Part shown: positions 19,093 to 28,083 of the stretch, piece by piece
Layout of the letters: each line of letters starts with the position of its first letter
Position numbering within the stretch: the first letter of the stretch is position 1
NCBI RefSeq assembly: GCF_013204885.1
Contig: NZ_JABMKX010000023.1
Span: 1 to 64,000, forward strand
Direction: 5' to 3'
Origin: Paenibacillus tritici
Lineage (GTDB): Bacteria; Bacillota; Bacilli; Paenibacillales; Paenibacillaceae
Length of the DNA: 64,000 nt
Notes under the pieces: model-generated
Database searches by the model: none
Told to the model about the DNA's origin: nothing
What the model saw: the letters and a program-made list of their open reading frames with translations, nothing else
Position numbers and translations under genes: made by a program

Positions 19093-19103
19093 TTCCGCAG
19101 CAA

Positions 19104-19131
19104 GAAGGCCCGCGATCATTCGCGGGCCTTC
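19104..19131 (+). terminator. Hairpin terminator after RNase J
   Basis: Perfect 11-bp stem GAAGGCCCGCG/CGCGGGCCTTC with a six-base loop. Near-identical hairpins occur at 25931-25958 and 32544-32568, so it may be a dispersed hairpin element. It lies between two convergent genes and may serve both. Confidence 0.8.
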
Positions 19132-19157
19132 TAAATGAATGAGGACCTTCTACCCTG

Positions 19158-21341
19158 CTAAATTAGGCGAATAACGCTAAGAAAGGCACTGGTGCCAGCT
19201 CTCCCATTACGATTAGATATAGTTAGGGTTGCGTTAGAAGTATTGACAACGGAAAGGACGCTTCCTGCTGCAAGATTTCGAATATATTCCCCTCCAATTT
19301 GATAAGCGTTACTACCACTAGGTACAATTGTGTAGAACTCGCCCCCAGGAATAACCGTTCCATTTACGGCGACAGCCCACGCTATTATTTGTACTGAAAC
19401 TGCTGTGGTGACCTGAAAAGCAATCCGGTAAGTTCCCGCTGTAGCGACCGTAAGCGAAGTATTGGCATCTGTTACAGTAATATCTGATGTTCCTATACCA
19501 GGAAGATTAAATATAACCTTACCTCTATTCGCAACAGTAACATTTCTTTGATTCGAAATGACATAACGATAAGAGGAAGGAAAACCAAATCCGGTTACAC
19601 CCGGCTTGCCGATTGGGCCGGTTACGCCTGTCACTCCTGTCAGCCCTCTCACACCTCTGAGTCCCCTCACACCTGTAGGTCCCACTACACCTGTGGGTCC
19701 CCTCGTACCTGTCGGACCGGTGGCACCCGTTGGACCGGTTACACCAGTGGGGCCAGTGTGGCCAGTGGGACCAGCGGTTCCCGTTGGGCCGGTTACACCG
19801 GTTGGCCCCGTCACCCCTGTAGCACCTGTCATCCCTGTAGCACCCGTCAGACCTCTAGCCCCCGTCACACCGGTAGCCCCCGTCACACCGGCAGCCCCCG
19901 TCACACCGGTAGCCCCCGTCACACCGGTTGGGCCGGTTACACCGGTCGGGCCGGTTACACCGGTCGGGCCCGTCACTCCGGTTGGGCCGGTTACACCGGT
20001 AGCCCCCGTCACACCGGTAGCCCCCGTCACACCGGTCGGGCCCGTCACACCGGTTGGGCCGGTCACACCGGTAGCCCCCGTCACACCGGTAGCCCCCGTC
20101 ACACCGGTAGCCCCCGTCACACCGGTACCCCCCGTCACACCGGTAGCCCCAGTCACACCAGTCGGGCCGGTCACACCGGTCGGGCCAGTTACACCGGTGG
20201 GTCCTGTCACACCCGTCGGTCCCGTCACACCGGTCGGGCCGGTCACACCTGTGGGTCCCGTCACACCGGTCGGACCCGTCATGCCTGCCCAGCCGGTTAC
20301 ACCCGTGGGGCCCGTCATACCCGTGGGGCCCGCCACTCCTGTGGGTCCTGTCACACCTGCCAGGCCGGTCACACCCGTTGGACCTTTTAGCCCCGTGGGG
20401 CCGGTCATCCCCGTTGGTCCCGTCATACCTGTCGGCCCCCTGACACCCGTGAGTCCCCTAACACCCGTGGGACCCGTTACACCGGTCGGACCGGTTACAC
20501 CCGCCCGGCCGGTTACACCTTTGGGGCCGGTTATCCCTGTGGGACCCGTTACACCTGCCCGGCCGGTCACACCCGTTGCTCCTGTTACACCGGCTGGACC
20601 GGTTAACCCAATCGGACCGGCTACTCCTGTGGGACCCGTTACCCCCTTCTCCCCGGTGGCTCCTACCCCAACAGGCCCTGTTGCCCCTTGCTCGCCGATC
20701 GGAAGCCATCCGCCAGGATACGTTAGACCGCCGTCCTGACTGCTGCGGTAATACAGCGCAGGGTTGGAAATATACAGCTGCTGGACATAATTATCTACAC
20801 GGGACACATAAATAGTCCATACCGATGGGTGTTCCACCTGTGGCCCGTCTGGCGGTGCAGGACCCGTGGGACTGTCTGAACTGTAGACACCCGGCTGATT
20901 ATACAGCGCCAGTCGATTGCCCGACGGATCTTCATTGAGGGGGAAGACCCCGTTATCTGCGTTCAGAATGATATCGCCGGTCTGACCATTGACACTGAAC
21001 ACACCTCCGGCGAAGCCTGTTGGCCCCGTGGGACCTGTGGGACCAAGGATCGTTGGAATACCGGCTGCGATAAGCATCTTCGAATCCAGCATAATCTCTT
21101 GACGGAAAACGGTGTCCAACATAGCTTGTACATTGCTGTTAACCTGAAGCACCTCTGGCAATGTAGCAGGAGTTGAACCGGGAAGCGTGCCCAGAGCGAA
21201 CTGAATCTTCTCTCCTTCGGCATTGATGATATGTGCCAGACCCAACTCCTCCATGGCGATTGATGAGAACAATAAATTCAATACATCGGCCCGCGACAAG
21301 GAGAGGGCCGGAGTAATATTGGGTATATTGGGATTGGACAT
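19158..21341 (-). CDS. Type A collagen-like spore-surface protein, jelly-roll-like C-terminus
   Basis: A 727-residue mosaic. Residues 1-95: type A N-terminal domain (SNPNIPNITP, then the conserved EELGLAHIINAEGEKIQ and a long amphipathic helix). Residues 97-110: short GPTG linker. Residues 114-135: VNGQTGDIILNADNGVFP, as in phage tail fibres. Residues 148-215: knob-like region ending in a WLPIGEQG segment. Residues 216-583: (Gly-X-Thr)n collagen, largely GPTGVT/GATGVT. The last 144 residues form a beta-rich BclA/TNF-like head (AGTYRIAFQVTTAVSV; FLSVIRLI end). No signal peptide, as expected for a protein assembled on the forespore from the mother cell. ATG with AAGGAGG. First of three consecutive minus-strand paralogues. 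Confidence 0.88.
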   Translation of the reverse strand: MSNPNIPNITPALSLSRADVLNLLFSSIAMEELGLAHIINAEGEKIQFALGTLPGSTPATLPEVLQVNSNVQAMLDTVFRQEIMLDSKMLIAAGIPTILGPTGPTGPTGFAGGVFSVNGQTGDIILNADNGVFPLNEDPSGNRLALYNQPGVYSSDSPTGPAPPDGPQVEHPSVWTIYVSRVDNYVQQLYISNPALYYRSSQDGGLTYPGGWLPIGEQGATGPVGVGATGEKGVTGPTGVAGPIGLTGPAGVTGATGVTGRAGVTGPTGITGPKGVTGRAGVTGPTGVTGPTGVRGLTGVRGPTGMTGPTGMTGPTGLKGPTGVTGLAGVTGPTGVAGPTGMTGPTGVTGWAGMTGPTGVTGPTGVTGPTGVTGPTGVTGPTGVTGPTGVTGPTGVTGATGVTGGTGVTGATGVTGATGVTGATGVTGPTGVTGPTGVTGATGVTGATGVTGPTGVTGPTGVTGPTGVTGPTGVTGATGVTGAAGVTGATGVTGARGLTGATGMTGATGVTGPTGVTGPTGTAGPTGHTGPTGVTGPTGATGPTGTRGPTGVVGPTGVRGLRGVRGLTGVTGVTGPIGKPGVTGFGFPSSYRYVISNQRNVTVANRGKVIFNLPGIGTSDITVTDANTSLTVATAGTYRIAFQVTTAVSVQIIAWAVAVNGTVIPGGEFYTIVPSGSNAYQIGGEYIRNLAAGSVLSVVNTSNATLTISNRNGRAGTSAFLSVIRLI

Positions 21342-21362
21342 GGTAAGGCCTCCTTTAGCTTA

Positions 21363-23537
21363 TCAACCAATTCTGATTACACTCAGGAAACCATTGTCTT
21401 CACCAACATTAGCCCCTGATATCCTTTGCACTGTAGTCGCGGTATTCGTTAGAGTAAGCTTATCACCAGCATTTAAGCGGATAAGATATTCTCCTCCTAT
21501 CTGATAATTGTCGCCGGTACTGAAATATCTGTGAAATTCACCGTTGGGAATAGGTGTGGCATTGACCGAAACTGTCCATCTTTTGAGTGGAATTGACTGA
21601 TTCGCTATCGTTAATTGAAAGACAACTAAATAATCGCCGGCTGTATTAACCGTTACTGTGGATTGGCCATCGAATGCGATATCAGACGTCCCTGCACCAA
21701 GAACGTTGAATACAACATTATCATTAGGATTTATGGGAACATTACCGGCAGTTGTAGAAATGTACCTATACGAGGAAGCGAATCCTACTCCTGCTGAACC
21801 AGTTGAACCAGTGTGACCGTTTGGACCCCTCAGACCTGTCGGACCGGTTGGACCGGTTACACCTGTCGGGCCTTTTACACCTGTCGCACCCCTTACACCT
21901 GTCGCACCCCTAACGCCTGTCGGACCCTTCATACCGGTCGGGCCCGTCACACCGGTCGGACCCGCCACGCCAGTAGGACCGGTCACGCCGGTTGGACCGG
22001 TTACTCCCGCCCGGCCCGTTATCCCTGCCCGGCCCCTCCCACCTGTGGGACCTGTCGCACCCATCCGGCCCGTCACACCGGTCGGACCGGTTACGCCCGT
22101 TGGGCCGGTGACACCCGTTGGTCCGGTGACACCCGCTACTCCCGTTACGCCCGCCCGACCCTTCACCCCAGTCGGGCCGGTGACACCAGTGGGACCGGTA
22201 GCACCGGCCCTACCAGTGATACCCGTTGGTCCTGTCACACCTGTTAGGCCGGTCATGCCGGTCACACCGGTCGGGCCGGTTATACCCGCCACTCCGGTTA
22301 TACCCGTTGGACCCGTTATACCCGCCACTCCGGTTATACCAGTCACGCCAGTTACACCTGCCCAGCCACTGACACCAGCCCGGCCGCTCACTCCCGCCAG
22401 ACCTGTTACACCTGCCCGGCCCGTCACACCTGACCGGCCCGTCACACCTGCCTGACCCTGGACACCTGCCAGGCCGCGTACACCCGTCAGTCCCTTCACA
22501 CCCGTAGGACCTGTCACACCTGTCGGTCCGCTCAAGCCTGCCCGGCCTGTCGGACCTGTAAGCCCCCTACCACCTGCCCGGCCCGTTACACCTGTCATCC
22601 CCGTCACACCTGCCGGACCATTCACACCTGCCCGGCCGCGTACACCCGTTGAACCCGCCAGACCAGTGGGTCCCTGCGCTCCGGTAAGCCCACTAGCGCC
22701 GCCCGGACCAGTTACACCCCTTGGCCCCGTCATACCTGCCGGGCCGCTAATACCTGTTAGCCCCCTTGGACCCGTAGGTCCCGGCGCTCCGGTGAGTCCT
22801 GTAGCGCCCCCCGGACCTGTGATACCTGAGTTCCCTCTCACTCCTCTAGGTCCTGTAGCCCCTGTACCCGTCGGACCCGTCGGGCCTCTTTCGCCAATTT
22901 CTATCCATAGCGACCAGGTAATCCCCGAATCCTGACTGTTGCGGTAGTACAAATGCGGGTTGGATATATAGAGCTGCTGGACAAAGTTACCAACCCGTGA
23001 CACATAAAGAGTCCATACGGATGGGTGCTCCACCAGCGGACTGTCCGGCGGTGAAGGGCCTGCGGGATTATCTGAACTATACACGCCCGGCTGATTGTAA
23101 TGAGTCAGACGATTGCCCGATGGCTCATCATTGAACGGGAGAACCCCGATCTCTGCGCTCAGAATGACATCGCCGGTCTGACCATTTACACTTAGAACAC
23201 CACTCGCCGCCCCGGTAGGTCCTGCTGGTCCTGTAGGTCCAACCAAGGAGGGAACGCCCGAGGCCGTTCTCAGCTTGGAATCAAGTATGATTTCCTGGTG
23301 GAAGATTGTATCAAGCATCGCCTGACTACTGCTGTTGACATCTAAGACTTGTTCAAGCGTCGCAGGTGTGGCTCCCGGAAGGGTCCCTAGGGCAAACTGA
23401 ATTTTCTCACCTTCAGCGTTGATGATATGAGCAAGCCCTAGCTCTTCCATCGCAATGGATGAAAACAACAAGTTCAATACATCATCCCGCGACAATGTGA
23501 TGGTTGGTGTGATATTGGGAAGATTAGGATTCGACAT
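21363..23537 (-). CDS. Type A collagen-like spore-surface protein, jelly-roll-like C-terminus
   Basis: A 724-residue paralogue of its neighbours with the same order: type A N-terminus (1-95), GPAGPTG linker, VNGQTGDVILSAEIGVLP, knob-like region (about 145-214), collagen (215-582) and a 142-residue beta-rich head sharing SSYRYI, IGGEY and FLSVIRIG with the preceding paralogue. Its collagen repeat is more diverse than in the others, with many GRAGVTG, GLAGVSG and GPRGLTG units, so arginine often takes the X or Y place. Arginine there stabilises collagen triple helices without hydroxyproline. Start is ATG with GGGGG upstream. The stop and the next gene's start are 21 bases apart, suggesting one transcript for the three genes. 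Confidence 0.88.
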   Translation of the reverse strand: MSNPNLPNITPTITLSRDDVLNLLFSSIAMEELGLAHIINAEGEKIQFALGTLPGATPATLEQVLDVNSSSQAMLDTIFHQEIILDSKLRTASGVPSLVGPTGPAGPTGAASGVLSVNGQTGDVILSAEIGVLPFNDEPSGNRLTHYNQPGVYSSDNPAGPSPPDSPLVEHPSVWTLYVSRVGNFVQQLYISNPHLYYRNSQDSGITWSLWIEIGERGPTGPTGTGATGPRGVRGNSGITGPGGATGLTGAPGPTGPRGLTGISGPAGMTGPRGVTGPGGASGLTGAQGPTGLAGSTGVRGRAGVNGPAGVTGMTGVTGRAGGRGLTGPTGRAGLSGPTGVTGPTGVKGLTGVRGLAGVQGQAGVTGRSGVTGRAGVTGLAGVSGRAGVSGWAGVTGVTGITGVAGITGPTGITGVAGITGPTGVTGMTGLTGVTGPTGITGRAGATGPTGVTGPTGVKGRAGVTGVAGVTGPTGVTGPTGVTGPTGVTGRMGATGPTGGRGRAGITGRAGVTGPTGVTGPTGVAGPTGVTGPTGMKGPTGVRGATGVRGATGVKGPTGVTGPTGPTGLRGPNGHTGSTGSAGVGFASSYRYISTTAGNVPINPNDNVVFNVLGAGTSDIAFDGQSTVTVNTAGDYLVVFQLTIANQSIPLKRWTVSVNATPIPNGEFHRYFSTGDNYQIGGEYLIRLNAGDKLTLTNTATTVQRISGANVGEDNGFLSVIRIG

Positions 23538-23585
23538 GTTAATGCCCCCTTACATTCGAAATCGCAGACGGAAATATCCCTTTAT

Positions 23586-25778
23586 TCATGCGATCCTGAT
23601 TATATTTAAAAATGCACCTGTCCGGTTGACATTACTTCCTCCTACTACTAATTGGGCTGTTCCTGTATTTTTCAACGTAAGTTGAGAATTTGCAGCAAGC
23701 TGAACAACAAACTCGCCGAACATCTGAAAATATCCTGTAGTAATCTGTTGATGAAATTCACCAGTTGGAATAGGGGTTCCATTAACTGCAACCGTCATCT
23801 CCTTCTTGGCTCCGTGATCCTCATTTAGAACCGCCAGAAAGGTAATGCGGTAAATCCCCGCCAAGTCCACTGTAATCGTGTTACTCCCGTTAAAATGAAC
23901 ATTGGATGAAATTACATTAACGGTATTAAATGGAGTACTGCCCCCGATAGCAACGAATGTATTAATCGCTTTATTCAAGGTAACGTTACAATAAGCAGGA
24001 ATAGGTCTTAATGCGGGGCCAGTCAAGCCGATGTGGCCAGTTGCACCGGTTGGACCGTTACGACCTCTGAAGCCAGTTGCACCGATTACACCGGTGGCTC
24101 CAGTGTGACCCGCGTCTCCCGTCGAGCCGGTGATCCCCGTCGGGCCGGTGGCTCCGGTTGGGCCAGTGGCTCCAGCCAGGCCGGTCGGGCCGATGATCAC
24201 CCCCGTAGGGCCGGTTGCACCGGTAGGGCCGGTAGCACCTGTCGGACCAGTGGGACCGGTCAGGCCCGTGGCTCCCGCCCGGCCGGTTAACCCTGTCGCG
24301 CCAGTCGCACCCGTGGGGCCTGTCACACCTGCCCCGCCAGTGACTCCTGTCGGGCCGGTCACTCCGGTTGGGCCCGTCACTCCTGCCAGGCCAGTTACAC
24401 CGCTTGGACCGCTCACCCCTATTGGACCGCTCACGCCTCTCAGGCTCACGCCAGTCGGGCCTCTCACCCCTGTCGGACCGGTGGCTCCGGTTGGACCCGT
24501 AGCACCAGTCACCCCGGTCTGACCAGTCACACCCGTGGCTCCTGTCCGACCTGTCGGGCCTGTCACTCCTGCCCGACCTGTCGGACCAGTGGTGCCCGTT
24601 GAACCGGTTGGCCCGGTGGCTCCCATCGGGCCGGTCAGGCCCTTTGCTCCCGTCGGACCCATAGCACCTGTTAGGCCGGTGACTCCCGTCGGACCAGTGG
24701 TGCCTGTCACTCCCGCCCCGCCGGTTGCCCCCGCCGCGCCCGCGGCTCCGGTCGGTCCTGTTAGCCCTGTCAGGCCGGTCGCGCCCGTAGAACCGGTCTG
24801 GCCGACCGGGCCAGTCGCACCCGTCGGGCCGGTCACTCCCATCGGGCCGGTCGGGCCCGTTGGACCAGTAGCTCCCGTTGGACCGGTTAGACCCGTTGCA
24901 CCCGTTACACCCTTCACACCTATCGCACCCGTCGGACCCGTTGCACCCGTTAGACCCTTTGCACCGGTCACTCCGGTCGCACCTGTAAGACCCGTTGCAC
25001 CCCTCACACCTGTCGAACCTGTAAGGCCGATCGCTCCCTTAGAACCGGTAACCCCAATCGGGCCGGTCCCACCCGCCCTACCCGTTACACCTGCGCCGGT
25101 TGGACCGGTAGGTCCCCGCTCGCCGATGGGTACCCACGGAGTCCAGTTTAAGCCGACATTCTGGCTGCTGCGATAGTATATAGCCGGATTGGAAATATAG
25201 ATCTGCTGAACATAATCACCTACACGGGATACATAAATCGTCCACACTGGCGGATGGTCCACTATCGGACCGTCCGGCGGACCCGCAATCCCGGCAGCGC
25301 TGCCTGAGCTGTAGACACCGGGTTCAATGTAATTCCCAAGAATACTGGTCGGCGCCTCAACGTTGTCGATCGGGAAGATGCCATCTTCTGCAGTCAGAAT
25401 CACTTCCCCCTCCTCTCCGTTGATACTGAGAACACCGCCGGGTTCTCCTCTGGGCCCTGTCGGTCCGATGGGACCGCTTACCACAGGTATGTTAGAAGCG
25501 GTCTTGAGCCTGGAATCTAGTATCATCTCTTGGCGGAAGATGGTGTCCAGCATAGCTTGGGTGCTGCTATTGACCTCCAGGACCTGTGCGAGGGTAGCAG
25601 GGGGACCGCTGATCCCCGGAAGCGTACCCAGAGCGAACTGTATTTTCTCGCCTTCAGCGTTAATAATATGGGCTAGTCCAAGCTCCTCCATGGCAATGGA
25701 GGAGAATAGCAGATTGACAACATCATCCCTTGATAAGGTGATCGTGGGAGTGATGCCCGGAATATTGGGATTCGACAA
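23586..25778 (-). CDS. Type A collagen-like spore-surface protein, TTG start
   Basis: A 730-residue paralogue, first of the minus-strand trio in transcription order. Start is TTG (TTG TCG AAT CCC) with GGAGGGAAG upstream. Order: type A N-terminus (1-97, including the GTLPGISGPPATLAQVLEVNS variant), GPIGPTGPRG linker, VNGEEGEVILTAEDGIFP, knob-like region, collagen from about 219 to 587 and a 143-residue beta-rich C-terminus (FNGSNTITVDLAGIYRITF; FLNIIRIA end). The collagen region is interrupted twice by short non-GXY insertions (GVSLRGVSG and GVIIGPTG), which should bend the rod. Its C-terminus is related in layout, not in detail, to the following two. Confidence 0.88.
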   Translation of the reverse strand: MSNPNIPGITPTITLSRDDVVNLLFSSIAMEELGLAHIINAEGEKIQFALGTLPGISGPPATLAQVLEVNSSTQAMLDTIFRQEMILDSRLKTASNIPVVSGPIGPTGPRGEPGGVLSINGEEGEVILTAEDGIFPIDNVEAPTSILGNYIEPGVYSSGSAAGIAGPPDGPIVDHPPVWTIYVSRVGDYVQQIYISNPAIYYRSSQNVGLNWTPWVPIGERGPTGPTGAGVTGRAGGTGPIGVTGSKGAIGLTGSTGVRGATGLTGATGVTGAKGLTGATGPTGAIGVKGVTGATGLTGPTGATGPTGPTGPMGVTGPTGATGPVGQTGSTGATGLTGLTGPTGAAGAAGATGGAGVTGTTGPTGVTGLTGAMGPTGAKGLTGPMGATGPTGSTGTTGPTGRAGVTGPTGRTGATGVTGQTGVTGATGPTGATGPTGVRGPTGVSLRGVSGPIGVSGPSGVTGLAGVTGPTGVTGPTGVTGGAGVTGPTGATGATGLTGRAGATGLTGPTGPTGATGPTGATGPTGVIIGPTGLAGATGPTGATGPTGITGSTGDAGHTGATGVIGATGFRGRNGPTGATGHIGLTGPALRPIPAYCNVTLNKAINTFVAIGGSTPFNTVNVISSNVHFNGSNTITVDLAGIYRITFLAVLNEDHGAKKEMTVAVNGTPIPTGEFHQQITTGYFQMFGEFVVQLAANSQLTLKNTGTAQLVVGGSNVNRTGAFLNIIRIA

Positions 25779-25930
25779 TATACTTCCCTCCTTATGCTAG
25801 AGTTAATCTATCTTATTAATATCAAGCTCAAAGTGCGTGTAGTAGATGCCCTGTCGGGTAAACAATTCAGCTAATTGACTAAAAAGGTTTAATTAATCGG
25901 ATTGCTAACCACATGTAATTCCGCAGCAAG

Positions 25931-25958
25931 AAGGCCCGCGATCATTCTCGCGGGCCTT
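25931..25958 (-). terminator. Hairpin upstream of the collagen trio, downstream of the MFS gene
   Basis: AAGGCCCGCG/CGCGGGCCTT with an eight-base loop, nearly the same sequence as the hairpin at 19104. It lies between the MFS gene stop (26019) and the collagen-like start (25778), all on minus, so it probably ends the MFS transcript and separates the two units. Confidence 0.65.
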
Positions 25959-26018
25959 GCTTGTTTGGTTGTCCCAGCAGCCTAGTCTGCTGGAATAACC
26001 TCGCGATCACCATACCGC

Positions 26019-27299
26019 CTACCGCACACGCTGGCGCAACGGATTGCCTTTCTTCATCTTATGCTCGCTGCGAACCGGCTGGCCGCCTCCTTCAGAATCC
26101 TCCTTGCTTGGCGTCACTGCGAAGAAGGACAGCAGCCCGCCGACTGCGCCTACACCCGCCATGGTCCCAAACAGGGTCCAATGCCCGCGGTTCATCAGCA
26201 GGGACACCACCGGCGGCCCCAGCGCAACGCCGATGAACCGCATGCTGCTATATAAGGAGGTAATGGTCCCCCGGCTCTCTTCCTCGATCCCTTCCGTAAT
26301 CAGGGCATCCATACATGGCAGGACCACACCAATTCCAATCCCGCTTAAGCTTAAGAAGCCTACCATGAAATAGATATTGTCGCTTAAAACCGTAATCAAC
26401 ATGGCAGCCGTAACGATAACCATACCGCCGAAGCCGATCCACTTCATCAAAGGCTTGTTCTTGCCGATGACCTTACCGCTCCCATAGGACGCCAGACACA
26501 GCAGCGCCAGCGGAATGGCCAGTACGAAGCCTTTGTAGGCCCCATGCAGATTATACTTCGCTTCTAATGTCTCGGATAAATAGAATAACACCCCGAAGGT
26601 TGCAAACATGCAGATTCCGCCAATGGCGAAGATAGCGTACAGCCAGCGGCCCCGCTCATGCAGCGTTTCTTTGATGCCGGTCATGAATTGCTTCAGGCTT
26701 TTGGGCTCTGCCTTGTCCTCCGTCTTCGGCTTATGCACGAGAAAGATAACCAGTGCGCAGGAAATCAGACATAGCACCGGAATCGCAATGAAGGGAGCAT
26801 ACCACAGTATAGTCCCCAGATAAGCACCCAGAATCGGGCTTAATACTTTACCGAACGTATTCGAGGTCTCAATGATTCCAAGTCCCTTACTGACCTCTTT
26901 CTCATCCTTGAACAGATCGCCTACGAACGGAATAACAATGGGAAAGGCGCCCGCCGCACCAATCCCCTGGATGAAACGTCCTCCAAGGATGATCCAATAC
27001 GCGCTGATTCCGGTGGAGAACCAGGCGGCTGCCACACATACCGCTCCGCCCACAGCTGCCAGGATCAGGCTGGGCAGAATTACTTTTTTTCGCCCATAGC
27101 GGTCTGATAAATATCCGGCCACGGGAATCATCAGAATGGCGATCAGGCCATAGACCGTGATGAGCATACTGACTTGAAAGGCAGTGATCCCCAGCTCCTT
27201 GGAGATCTGCGGCAGGATCGGCAACAGCATTGAATTGCCCAGTGTCATAATTAGCGGGATGGAAGCAAGTGCGATTAATGCCCCTTTTGACCCTTTCAT
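26019..27299 (-). CDS. MFS multidrug-type efflux transporter
   Basis: A 426-residue, 12-helix major facilitator. The start is taken at ATG 27299 (Met-Lys-Gly-Ser-Lys) with AAGGTGG eight bases upstream; a 25-codon extension is unsupported. The family motif between helices 2 and 3 is GYLSDRYGRKKVI near residue 62, and motif C-like GGRFIQGIGAAGAFPIV near 102-118 indicates a drug:H+ antiporter-type exporter. The tail is hydrophilic. The substrate is not deducible. Divergent from the DUF3231 gene; the two starts are 155 bases apart. Confidence 0.85.
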   Translation of the reverse strand: MKGSKGALIALASIPLIMTLGNSMLLPILPQISKELGITAFQVSMLITVYGLIAILMIPVAGYLSDRYGRKKVILPSLILAAVGGAVCVAAAWFSTGISAYWIILGGRFIQGIGAAGAFPIVIPFVGDLFKDEKEVSKGLGIIETSNTFGKVLSPILGAYLGTILWYAPFIAIPVLCLISCALVIFLVHKPKTEDKAEPKSLKQFMTGIKETLHERGRWLYAIFAIGGICMFATFGVLFYLSETLEAKYNLHGAYKGFVLAIPLALLCLASYGSGKVIGKNKPLMKWIGFGGMVIVTAAMLITVLSDNIYFMVGFLSLSGIGIGVVLPCMDALITEGIEEESRGTITSLYSSMRFIGVALGPPVVSLLMNRGHWTLFGTMAGVGAVGGLLSFFAVTPSKEDSEGGGQPVRSEHKMKKGNPLRQRVR

Positions 27300-27454
27300 T
27301 GGACGAACCACCTTCTTGTATAGTTGCATCCTGCTTATTGTGGTTCTAACGCCCGGATTTATACAGATTGTCAAGAAATGTCGGCAGCATAAAGGACAAG
27401 CGGTTAAGGGTATGCTATTGCTTGTTCAAAATTCAGCATAAAAGGAGCCTGATT

Positions 27455-27976
27455 ATGACTGGGATTCTAGGCGGTAACCCGAAGGAAGAACCGATGCATT
27501 ATGGAGAGATCTATGCGGTATGGCAAGCCTCAATGGCTGCCAAGGGAGCAATATCGTGTTACCGGGCTTATATGTATCATGCCGGTGACAGTGATCTGAA
27601 GAAAATCATTGCTGCGATGATTGATCAGGCGGAGCTGGAGATCAGTGAGTGCGACACGCTGCTGTCCGAGCAGGGGCTCGCGTCTGCGCCAGTCATGCCG
27701 AACCGGCCTGAGGCAAAGCTGGAGGATATCCCTGTCGGTGCACGGTTTACAGATCCTGAAATAGCGGCTATGCTTGCAGCGAATCTGGCTGCCGGACTTG
27801 TGGCTTGCAGCCAGGCGATGGGACAATCCATCCGTGAGGATATCGGAGCTTTGTTCGCCAAGTATCATCTGACCAAGGCGGCCCTCGGTGTGAAGAACCT
27901 GCATTTGCTGAAGAAAAAAGGCTGGCTGATCCCTCCTCCGCTGCTGGTGAAACGGCCGGAGCCTGTTAAAGCCTAA
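27455..27976 (+). CDS. DUF3231 family protein
   Basis: A 173-residue soluble, helical protein. ATG 27455 is preceded by AAAGGAG; the longer frame to 27368 overlaps the divergent gene's leader and is not needed. Features typical of DUF3231 are a ferritin-like/CotF-like four-helix pattern, HYGEIYAVWQASMAAKGAISCYR near residue 15, and the C-terminal ALGVKNLHLLKKKGWLIPPP. Relatives are found in spore-forming Bacilli and are sometimes annotated as spore coat-like. Function unknown. A hairpin terminator follows. Confidence 0.75.
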   Translation: MTGILGGNPKEEPMHYGEIYAVWQASMAAKGAISCYRAYMYHAGDSDLKKIIAAMIDQAELEISECDTLLSEQGLASAPVMPNRPEAKLEDIPVGARFTDPEIAAMLAANLAAGLVACSQAMGQSIREDIGALFAKYHLTKAALGVKNLHLLKKKGWLIPPPLLVKRPEPVKA

Positions 27977-28027
27977 GTCTGCACCCCTGCACCTTTATTC
28001 GGTTTGCAGCAGACATCACGCAACACA

Positions 28028-28058
28028 AAGGACCGTCCATTATGAGGGCGGTCCTTTT
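28028..28058 (+). terminator. Intrinsic terminator after the DUF3231 gene
   Basis: AAGGACCGTCC pairs with GGGCGGTCCTT around a seven-base loop, followed by a T-run. Confidence 0.8.
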
Positions 28059-28083
28059 AATTATCCGTATTTGTTCGTATGGA